A stretch of DNA of 64,000 nt from positions 92,143,104-92,207,103 of the forward strand of contig CM019823.1 in NCBI GenBank assembly GCA_009763385.1, in the 5' to 3' direction. The DNA comes from Coix lacryma-jobi var. lacryma-jobi (lineage: Eukaryota; Streptophyta; Magnoliopsida; Poales; Poaceae). The notes under the pieces were generated by a model. It was not told where the DNA came from. It ran no database searches and saw nothing but the letters and a program-made list of their open reading frames with translations. The position numbers were made by a program, and so were the translations under genes. Below, one piece after another: positions 55,895 through 64,000 of this stretch. The stretch's first letter is position 1. Every line of letters starts with the position of its first letter.

Positions 55895-56215
55895 GTTTCC
55901 AGGTTTGGGCCTCAAAACCTGGGCGCTGATGGTTTCCGAGTTTGGGCCACAAAACTCGGGCTGTGGAAGGTTTCCAGGTTTGGGCCTCAAAACCTGGGTG
56001 CTGATGGTTTCCGAGTTTGGGCCACAAAACTCGGGCTGAGGACGGTTTCCAGGTTTGGGCCTCAAAACCTGGGCGCTGCGGGTTTGCTGAGTTTGGGCCA
56101 CAAAACTCAGGCGATGGGTGGCCGGTTTCCCAGTTGGGGCCTCAAAACCGGGGGTTGGTCGTGATGGCTGGTTTCCCGGTTTGGGCCTCAAAACCGGGGG
56201 CGAGGTCCGTGAAAA
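55895..56215 (+). repeat. Array of inverted CCAGGTTTGGGCCTCAAAACC units
   Basis: About seven units alternate CAGGTTTGGGCCTCAAAACC with GAGTTTGGGCCACAAAACTC. Each is a dyad with a GGGCC centre. The matching array in element A (52093-52300) has fewer units, which accounts for part of the length difference. Confidence 0.9.
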
Positions 56216-56987
56216 GGACGAGCAGAGCGGTGGCGGCACGTGGCAGCAATCGGTGAGGTTGCGTCGAGGCAACGCTACCAGTTGTGCGGGCATGGCCGTC
56301 GGATCACCAACACCTTCGAGTTGGTCTAGAATAACCCTAGGGTTTAGCTAGTTCGCTCTGTAATTAGAGAGAGGTAGAGTAGGAATTAGAATTAGGATAA
56401 GTAGAGGGAGACACCCTCCTCCCATTCCATCTTAGTCATTTGCTCTTTGCTTCTAGGGTTTCCTGCTCTGCCAATCCCCTGCTGTAGCTAGCTGAGATCC
56501 GCAGAGAACCATACCTCTGTGTACTGGAGATTTTGAGGAAGTGAGGCCGTAACCTCACTGTTGTAGCGTGTGGTAGCCACACGGTTGCAGATCGATGTCT
56601 TGATTCGCGTTTTGTTCGTGTTCTTCGCATTCTTCGTTTCTCCGCAATTTTCCCATCACTCGATCTCCCTCTCTATTGCGTCTTTGTGAAATCCGTTTGA
56701 ATCAACTTGTTCTTTATAGTGAGGAGATCATTTCCACCGAAGGCATTCATCTAACTCCTCACAAACAAGTAGATCGGGTTGATTTCGTTTTTGTGGTGCT
56801 TTTTCGGTTCATACACCTTCCCCTTTGATTTCCCGTTAATTGAGTTGATTTGAGCGGATGATTTCTTGGGGATAGTCTCCTAACTACCTCGTGATCATCC
56901 TCTCCAAGTTTGGGTTCAAGGGATTTTGATTTGGATCGATTTGGAGGAGATTTGGGTGAAGGGCGACTGAAATCGCCCTCACTGGGT

Positions 56988-57252
56988 GTTGGCGGACAGT
57001 CCGCCACCCCAGGCGCGGACAGTCCGCGCGTCGGGGATCAGCCGAGTCAGTGGCTCTGTTCTTCGGCCGATTTGACTTTTCGTGTCCGGCGGACAGTCCG
57101 CAGTTGTGGGTCGCGGACAGTCCGGGATCAGTCCAGGGGACTTCAGCCACACTGTTGTTTTGCGTCTTGTGCCGGCGGACAGTCCGCCAGTGAACCGCGG
57201 ACAGTCCGGCCAAGTGCGGACAGTTCGGGACCCCAGGGCCGGACAGTCCGTG
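56988..57252 (+). repeat. Array of GCGGACAGTCCGC words
   Basis: About nine occurrences of GGACAGTCCG, many as the full palindrome GCGGACAGTCCGC, paired at short intervals. They take the place of the TCCGGTCA words found in the LTR of element A. Confidence 0.9.
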
Positions 57253-57667
57253 AATTGGCTGTGTACTCCGGTTTTGTGCGTTTGCTCTCCCGTCTTCTTC
57301 GCTTGGTTTCCGGACTTCTCGTTTGTCCCTTGAGTTGATCAAGGAACCTCTCTAGGTATCTTTGCTACTTGTTAGCATAGGTATTTGGGGATCTCTCGAC
57401 GTAGCCATCTATCTACGTTCGGGACTTGGTTGTTGAGGGTTGAACTTGTGCCGGTACTTTTGGTGTTTGGTTTGCTATCGCTTTGTGGTGCCTCACTGTG
57501 ATCCTAGGGATCATCCACCCTCTTCCAAGGGTCGTGGGCATCACGGTTTCGGTCGAAGCTTTCCGGGGTTGATTTTGGGACATTTGCCCAAAGTTTCGAG
57601 AGAAATTTTTGTGGCTCCCATTCACCCCCCTCTGGTCGCCTTGCTAGTGCTTTCTCGGTCCTTCAAT

Positions 57668-57682
57668 TGGTATCAGAGCGGG
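57668..57682 (+). promoter_or_regulatory. Primer-binding site of SIRE element B
   Basis: TGGTATCAGAGCGGG starts two bases after the LTR. Exact initiator-Met tRNA type. Confidence 0.95.
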
Positions 57683-57727
57683 TTAAGGATCTTCCACCTT
57701 AGCGGTTCCAGATCCACAGAAGGCGAC

Positions 57728-59095
57728 ATGGATCGCGGCGTGGGCAAACCGTCGTTCTTCGATGGGACGAACTATGCGTATTGGAAGATACGCATGTCAG
57801 CCTATCTCCAGAGCATGGGCTCTTCTGTTTGGGAGATTTGCAACAGGGCGGATTACGTTGTCTTGGCTACTCGTATCACTCAGCTTCAGATAGATGAGCA
57901 CGAAGCCAATAGCCGAGCGCGTAACGCTATATTCTCCTGTCTTAGTATGTCCGAGTTTGATCGCGTTTCTCACCTCCCCACGGCTCGTGAGATTTGGGCG
58001 ACCCTCATGCGCTTCCATGAGGGAACCACTCAAGTCAAATCCCGTCTCTACGAGTCGCACAAGCGGGAGTATGAGAACTTTCGACATATGCCTGGCAAGA
58101 GCATAGAGAGTTTATTTGCTCGCTTTCAGGTTATTGTCAACAAGATGAGAGCGAACAAGGAGCTGTTGCCTTTCGACGATCATGAGAGGGCTTTGAAGCT
58201 TTTGCATACTCTTGATCGGTCGGTGTGGGACTCAAAGGTCCAGGCGAACATCGAATCGTCTAACTATGAGACCCTCACATGCGACGAGCTCTTTAGTAAG
58301 CTCAAGTCTAGTGAGATTGACGCCATGTCGAGGGCTTCTTATGAAAATCCTTCTGGCCCGACTATGGCTTTGGTTTCTGGCTCTTCTGCTAACCCCTCTG
58401 GAGGATTTGCACTTTCTTCTCTCTTTTCTGTCACAGAGGACCAGCTGGAGTCTTTGGGGGATGACGAGTTGGCTTTGCTTGCCAACCGGTTCTCGCGGTT
58501 CCACAACAACCGCATGAACCGTCGCCGCGGAGGAGGACGCTCGGGATGTTACGAGTGCAGCGACCCCGACCACTACATCGCCAACTGTCCCAAGAAGAAG
58601 CACTCATCTGGGAAGGGCGATCATGGGCACAAGTACGACTCCGGCAAGCGCAAGGAGAAGTACGTCCCCACGAAGCACAAGCGGATGGGCGGCTTCAACA
58701 AAGAGTGCATCAAGACGAAGTACTTGGAGAAGGCCCAGGCTAAGCAGCGTGCGTTCTTCGCCACGCTCAGCGACGTCGATGACTCGGATGACGACTCCGC
58801 TTCTTCAAGCGACGACGAGTCCGAGAAGAAGAGGATCGAGGACAAGCTCAACGGCCTCTGTTTCTTCGCCGACGACGAGGGCTTCTGCACCATGGCCCTC
58901 GGCAAGGAGGTCGACGGCGAGCTGGAGGAGACCCCTTGGAACGACGACGACGACACCTCCCAGGTATCTCTGACCCCCGATGAACTTTCTGTTGAGGTCG
59001 AGAAACTTACTGTCGCTATCCTTAGTCAAGACAAGTTGCTTAGGCATGCCGCTAGAGACGCAAGGAGTTTAGGCAGAAGTGGGAGGATACGGTGA
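57728..59095 (+). CDS. SIRE Gag, N-terminal and central part
   Basis: Start ATG at 57728 (MDRGVGKPSFFDGTNYAYWK), 63 bp after the LTR, although the frame is open further upstream in LTR sequence. The gag core (IRMSAYLQSMGSSVWEI; LKLLHTLDRSVWDSKV; LTCDELFSKLKSSEID) lies in the first 300 codons. A CCHC knuckle CYECSDPDHYIANC is at about 58550, followed by YLEKAQAKQRAFFATLSD and an acidic Asp/Ser-rich stretch. A one-base shift near 59060 ends the frame in RSLGRSGRIR, and coding continues in the next frame from about 59060. Gag forms the particle and binds RNA. Confidence 0.88.
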   Translation: MDRGVGKPSFFDGTNYAYWKIRMSAYLQSMGSSVWEICNRADYVVLATRITQLQIDEHEANSRARNAIFSCLSMSEFDRVSHLPTAREIWATLMRFHEGTTQVKSRLYESHKREYENFRHMPGKSIESLFARFQVIVNKMRANKELLPFDDHERALKLLHTLDRSVWDSKVQANIESSNYETLTCDELFSKLKSSEIDAMSRASYENPSGPTMALVSGSSANPSGGFALSSLFSVTEDQLESLGDDELALLANRFSRFHNNRMNRRRGGGRSGCYECSDPDHYIANCPKKKHSSGKGDHGHKYDSGKRKEKYVPTKHKRMGGFNKECIKTKYLEKAQAKQRAFFATLSDVDDSDDDSASSSDDESEKKRIEDKLNGLCFFADDEGFCTMALGKEVDGELEETPWNDDDDTSQVSLTPDELSVEVEKLTVAILSQDKLLRHAARDARSLGRSGRIR

Positions 59096-60325
59096 AGGAA
59101 CTTGAATCTGTCAAGTCCACCATTGTTGTCACCGAGGAGGAGTGTGAGATGTGCACCACGCACATGACTGACCTTCTCACTTTGAGGGGTAAGTATGTGG
59201 CGTTGGTAGGAGAGGTGGATGAGCTGAAGGCTAGACCCTCGCTGTTGGGTGCGTGCAAGTCCTGTGCGGGCTTGCAATCTGAGTTGGCAGAGAAGAATGC
59301 CAAGATTGTGTCTCTTGAAGAGGCCAACTCGGATAGCACATGTGTGGCTAGGTGTGTTCTTTGCGAGGGTTTGGAGATGGAGATTGCGAATGTGAAGCAT
59401 GACAAGATGCAAACTGAGGAGGATAACCAATACCTTCAGACCATCTTGTCATGGGTGTCTAGTGGTGAGCCACAGCTCGGGATGATGATCTCCCAATTCA
59501 AGCGAGTCGTGGTGTAGGTTTGCTCCGGGTGTTGATGTTTTGTCTTTTGGGAAGATTGGAGAGTCGAGTGGTCTTAACCCATGTGAGAAGCCCAACTCCA
59601 CCACTACTCCCAAACTTACCAAGATTCCACCCAAAGAGCCTCTCAAGCCTAACACCAAGGATGGGGTCTTTGTTGAACCTCTGAGAGTTCCACCCAAGAA
59701 ACAATCATGGGCTCCAAAACCAAACCACCTCAAGAACAAACTTGACACCATGCCACCCATTCAGGAGGAGCTTATGCCACAGAAGGGCAAAGTGATCCAC
59801 ACCCACTACCGTGAGTACCAACAACCCCCTTTGAGAGCGGTGAGGTACCATTGTGAGCACTGTGGGCGAGATGGACACTTGAGTGAGTTTTGCTTTCGAC
59901 GCAAGAGAGAGGCGCGCTGTGCAAGGGAGACGAACAACCCGGACATGTACCATCCTTTCCATGATGTACATGTGCCGAATGTTCAGAGCCGTGCTGCTAG
60001 GCCTAGAGGTCCAAAACCTCAAGTTCCTAGGCCTAGGCCGCGAGGAGGTCGTGCCCGGCGGGAGCCTGCAGTTGTAGGCTATGGACCCCGTGGCGGTGGC
60101 TTTGTAGTTGAGCGCTTTCCTCCATCGCGTTTTGAGTATCGCGGTGAGCGCTCCTTCCCCAGCGGACCACGTTTTCCTCAACGTGGTGATCGCTTTCCCC
60201 GTAGGCATGCTAGGAATGGTTTTTCTGCTAACCATTCTTCTGAGCAGCCGGCCCAACACTGGTATTCTCCCTACTTCACTAACCCTAGTGTTGGACCATA
60301 TGCTCACCCTATGTCTTTTTACTGA
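59060..60325 (+). pseudogene. SIRE Gag, C-terminal extension, two frames
   Basis: 59092-59517 reads a Glu-rich coiled-coil-like segment (VKELESVKSTIV is in frame just before; then CEGLEMEIANVKHDKMQTEE). A second small shift at about 59505 leads to 59540-60325, with PKLTKIPPKEPLKPNTKDG, a second knuckle-like YHCEHCGRDGHLSEFCFRRK and an Arg/Gly/Pro-rich tail ending HPMSFY at TGA 60323-60325. The long coiled-coil extension is typical of Sirevirus Gag. Confidence 0.8.
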
Positions 60326-60330
60326 TGTAG

Positions 60331-63300
60331 GTAAAACGATTGGAGAACGTTTTGTTGGTGGATTCCGGTTGCTCGAGGCACATGACCGGAAACGCCAAGT
60401 GGTTCTCCAGTCTTAGTCCGGTCGCCGGAAAGGAGTTTATCACCTTCGGTGACAATAGCAAAGGTAAGGTTTTGTCTCATGGGACGGTGCGAGTTAATGA
60501 GCACTTTGTGTTGCGCGATGTTGCTCTTGTTTCTAACTTGCATTTTAACCTTCTTTCTGTTTCACAACTCTTTGATGACGACTATGAAATTCGTTTTAAA
60601 CCGAATCTCAGTCGTATTTTGGATCCTCAGGGCAATCTTGTTTGTATGATTTCGCCCTTTGGAAAAGTCTTTCGTGCGAATTTCTCGGAGTCTTTTGGCA
60701 TTTCTCGTTGTCTTGTGGCTGGACCTTCCTCCTCTGATCTTTGGAAGTGGCATAGGAGACTTGGACATTTGAGCTTCGACTTGCTTGCATGGCTTAGTTC
60801 ACTTGGCCTAATCCGAGGATTGCCCAAGTTGCATATGGAGAAGGATCTTGTTTGCCACTCTTGTAGACATGGGAAGATGGTTGCCGCTCCCCACCATCCA
60901 GTGACTCAGGTCATGACCAAGCACCCTGGAGAGCTTTTGCACATGGACCTTGTTGGTCTGGCTCGGGTGAGCTCGGTTGGGGGGAAGTGGTATGTGCTTG
61001 TTGTTGTTGATGACTTTTCGAGATATTCGTGGGTTTTCTATTTAGCCGAGAAAACCGAGACTTTCTCCTTTGCTCGCAATCTGATTTTGCGTCTTCAGAA
61101 CGAGTTCCCTTTGAACTCGATGCGAGCTATTAGGAGTGATAATGGTTTCGAATTCAAAAATTCGGATTTTGAGAAGTTTTGTAACTCTTTGGGTTTAGAG
61201 CATCAGTTTTCTTCCCCCTACACACCGCCCCAGAATGGTGTTGTAGAGAGGAGGAATCAGACCCTTGTAGAGATGGCCAGGACGATGCTCGATGAGCATA
61301 GGACTCCTAGGCGATATTGGGCCGAAGCTATGAGCACTGCATGCTACATTTCAAATCGCATTTTTCTCCGAGCTTTCTTGAAAAAGACTTCTTATGAGTT
61401 GTGTTTTGGAAAACTGCCCAAGGTGAGTTATTTTTGAGTTTTTGGTTGCCATTGTTTTATACTCAAAAAAGGCAACTTGGACAAGTTTGAGTCTCGTTCT
61501 TCTGACGGTGTGTTTTTGGGTTATGGCACTCACACTCGAGCTTATCGTGTACTTAACCTTGACACTAACTGAGTCATGGAGACATCCGATGTCACCTTCG
61601 ACGAGACCATGGTTTGTCCTTCTCGTTTTGAGCGTGCAGGTGATCATGAGGTTGGTGAGCCTCTCTTTGATGACGAGGATGAGGGTGCGGATGGTATGGA
61701 TGATCCAGCACCTCCTCCACCTGTTGTGCCGCAAGGAGCGGCTTCTACTATGACTCACGGGCCCGACACTTCTTCCTCTTGGGGGCCATGGGATCCGCCA
61801 CCTCGAGCGGTACCTTTTGTACCCGGGGAGGCACCAGCTGCTGTTGAGGGGGAGATCACGTCTGCTCGGGAGGCGCCACAACACATTCAGCGCCAACACC
61901 CCCCTCAGCAGATGATCGGCAACATCGACGAACGTGTCACTCGGTCCAGGTCACAAATCTCTCACTTTGCTCATTCTGCATTTGTTGCTGATTTTGAGCC
62001 CCGAGATGTTGGACACGCTTTGACGGATCCGGATTAGGTCAATGCCATGCATGAGGAGTTAGAGAATTTGGAGTGAAATCGGGTTTGGGTTTTGATTCCA
62101 CCTCCTCTAGACTGTAATCCTATTGGGACAAAATGGGTTTTCAAAAACAAACAAGGAGAGGATGGCCACATTGTTAGGAACAAAGCGAGACTTGTGGCCA
62201 AGGGTTATAGTCAGAAGGAGGGGATAGATTATGAGGAGACTTTTGCTCCTGTAGCTCGTTTGGAGGCTATTAGGATACTCTTGGCTTTTGCTGCATCCAA
62301 AGGTTTCAAACTTTTTCAAATGAATGTCAAGAGTGCCTTCTTAAACGGCTACATAGAAGAAGAGGTTTATGTTGAACAACCCCCCGGTTTCGAAAATCCC
62401 AAGTTTCCAAACCATGTTTTTAAACTTCACAAAGCTTTATATGGTTTGAAACAAGCCCCTAGAGCCTGGTATGGTAGGTTGAAAACCTTTTTGCTTGCTA
62501 AGGGTTTTAAAATGGGATGTGTGGATAAAACGCTTTTTCTCCTCAAGCAAGGCAATGACACACTCTTGGTCCAGATTTACATGGATGATATCTTTTTTGG
62601 TGGTTCTTCTCACGCTTTGGTTGCCAAGTTTGCAGACACTATGAACAGGGAGTTTGAGATGAGCATGATGGGCGAGTTGACGTTTTTCCTCGGGTTGCAA
62701 ATCAAGCAATCCCGAGAGGGGACGTTTGTGCACCAGGGCAAGTACACCAAGGACATCCTGAAGAAGTTCAACATGGGTGAGGCCAAGCCTCTTCCAACAC
62801 CTATGTCGACCACGACGGCCCTGGATGCGGATGTGGATGGAGAAGCTGTGGACCAGAAGGAGTACCGGAGTATGATCGGGTCGCTGCTGTACCTGACGGC
62901 GACACGCCCGGACATCCAGTTCGTGGTGTGTCTGTGCTCGCGATTTCAGTCATCGCCGCGCACTTCTCACCGTCAGGCGGTCAAGTGCATAATGAGGTAC
63001 TTATCCTTCACTCCAGAATTTGGGATTTGGTATTCTGCTTCCTCCACTCTCTCCCTTTGCGGTTATTCCGATGCAAATTTTGCTGGTTGCCGTATTGATC
63101 ACAAGTCCACTTCTGGGACTTACCAGTTTATTGGTTCTTCTCTTGTATCGTGGTCTTCTCGCAAGCAGTCTAGTGTCGCCCAGTCTACCACGGAGGCTGA
63201 GTATGTTGCTGCGGCTAGCTGTTGTTCCCAGTTACTCTGGATGATGGCCACTTTGCGTGATTTTGGTCTGAGCTTTTCTCGCGTTCCTTTGCTTTGTGAC

Positions 63301-63522
63301 AGCATGAGTGCGATTAGCGTTGCTAAGAACCCCGTGCTATACTCGAAGACCAAACACATTGATGTGCGCTTTCACTTTCTGCGAGACCATTATGAGAAGG
63401 GTGATATCGACCTTCGCCATGTCGATACTCATCATCAATTGGCTGATGTTTTCACCAAGCCTTTGGACCAATCAACTTTTGCTAGGTTGAGAGGTGAGCT
63501 TGGTGTGTGTTTCCCCTTTTAG
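60331..63522 (+). pseudogene. SIRE Pol: protease-integrase-RT-RNase H, four stops
   Basis: One frame of 1,063 codons from VKRLENVLLVDSG to LGVCFPF, stop TAG at 63520. Protease: LVDSGCSRHMTG (about 60355). Integrase: WHRRLGHLS and VCHSCRHGK, then Asp in HMDLVG, Asp in IRSDNG and Glu in VVERRNQ. RT: FQMNVKSAFLNGYIEEEV and the active site QIYMDDIFFGG (about 62575). RNase H: CGYSDANFAGCRIDHKSTSG and QSTTEAEYVAAA. In-frame stops are TGA 61435-61437, TGA 61570-61572, TAG 62035-62037 and TGA 62074-62076. Element A has Arg at the first two, which fits CGA to TGA. All catalytic residues remain. The frame opens after TAG at 60328, one frame back from gag. Confidence 0.92.
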
Positions 63523-64000
63523 ATGGGGGAAACATTTTGGCCCTTGTATCATAAGTCTGACTGTTTTTCGTTTGTCTTGTTTTCTTTTGCATTTTAGCAT
63601 ACGCTTTTACATTCTGAGCTTCATGTATATAATCTTTAGAGTGTAATTATGCTCTGTTTAGTATGCTCCGATGCTATATGTTGATGCTTGTAGCTTATGC
63701 TCTTTCTGATCACTAATACATGTTGTGAGCTGAGCTATTGTTGAAATGGTGAATTTGCTTAAAGAACATAAAATTTGAAAATATTCACCATTGAGATATG
63801 CAACTAGCATGTGTAGGATGTGTTGAATTCACTCGTGCTTTTCATATATGCTAGGTTGCTATGTCTCTAGTTCTGAGTCACTCACTTGCTTGGTATGTTC
63901 ATATTCTGTCAATAAAATTTGAACCAAGTTTTTAAGTGAGACAAAAAGATCGAGATGGGATTGCTTGTCAACACATCATGGTATCGTGCCTGTTTCTCAT
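63523..64000 (+). other. 3' untranslated part of SIRE element B
   Basis: No open frame of note and no LTR start (TGCGGATACATG) before the window ends. The purine run GATGGGGGAAACA directly follows the stop codon. Confidence 0.7.

Larger units (their letters stand above)
55509..57665 (+). repeat. 5' LTR of SIRE element B
   Basis: 2,157 bp, from TGCGGATACATGGG to CTCGGTCCTTCA, about 300 bp longer than the LTR of element A. One array of inverted CCAGGTTTGGGCCTCAAAAC and CGAGTTTGGGCCACAAAACT units lies at 55895-56215. A second array of GCGGACAGTCCGC-type words lies at 56988-57252. Open frames across both arrays are repeat artefacts. Confidence 0.92.
55509..64000 (+). mobile_element. SIRE element B, near-complete copia element
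   Basis: Plus strand. 5' LTR 55509-57665, primer site, gag, then one pol frame with protease, integrase, RT and RNase H in copia order, ending at 63522. It is inserted in the gag of element A with probable duplication ACCTA at 55504-55508. The 3' LTR is not reached by the end of the window and no env-like frame is visible up to 64000. Pol carries four nonsense codons and gag at least two frameshifts. Confidence 0.92.

Noticed and set aside
55767..56293. Repeat-protein-like frames with FQVWASKPG and LRPKPGN units
   Set aside because: These are translations of the inverted LTR array of SIRE element B, in both strands, with no conserved coding signal.
56910..57342. Gly/Ser/Arg-rich frame on the plus strand
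   Set aside because: It translates the GGACAGTCCG array of the LTR and has no start context or domain.

Overview
This window is repeat-dense nuclear DNA from a plant, almost certainly a grass. The evidence is nested Ty1/copia and Ty3/gypsy LTR retrotransposons with grass-typical termini, a GGCCTTGTTTAGAT-type MITE, Helitron-like and Mutator-like ends, and GC-rich exon-like islands. I found no intact host gene, no tRNA or rRNA gene, no CRISPR array and nothing prokaryotic. Placement within panicoid grasses is an inference.

Layout. 1-5057 is the 3' part of a plus-strand Athila-like gypsy element: broken RT, RNase H and integrase, a long 3' region and a partial LTR. 5058-5213 is a small hAT-like patch that abuts a minus-strand Tat-like gypsy 5' end (gag, PBS and LTR, 5206-7820). 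7821-13478 is a mosaic of GC-rich islands, one clear MITE, hAT-like subterminal repeats and Helitron-like 5' ends. It finishes in a 156-bp tandem duplication.

13479-32660 is a minus-strand Tat/Ogre-like gypsy element with two LTRs of about 808 bp and target duplication ATACC. Its RT is split by a complete 9.6-kb SIRE-type copia element (17477-27061, duplication CCGTT) that encodes only a Gag with three zinc knuckles. 32661-40770 is Helitron-like DNA with exon-like pieces. It hosts a SIRE solo LTR (35380-37667, duplication CTAGC). 41943-43002 is a Mutator-like element with long terminal inverted repeats and a perfect 9-bp duplication. 43911-50060 is a decayed minus-strand copia element. 50087-50765 is a Tat LTR fragment cut by SIRE element A (minus strand, 50766-55508). 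Element A is in turn cut by SIRE element B of the same family in the opposite orientation (plus strand, 55509 to beyond 64000).

How the parts relate. Elements A and B give an inverted repeat of about 2.4 kb (gag to integrase) with a spacer of about 3.8 kb, a plausible source of hairpin RNA. Only B keeps RT and RNase H, with four nonsense codons in pol. The gag-only element could move only with proteins supplied in trans. The four SIRE LTR types share a layout but each carries its own short, repeated, mostly palindromic word. The two related ones (gag-only and solo) have it upstream of the TATA box and again downstream of it. This is the most unusual signal in the window.
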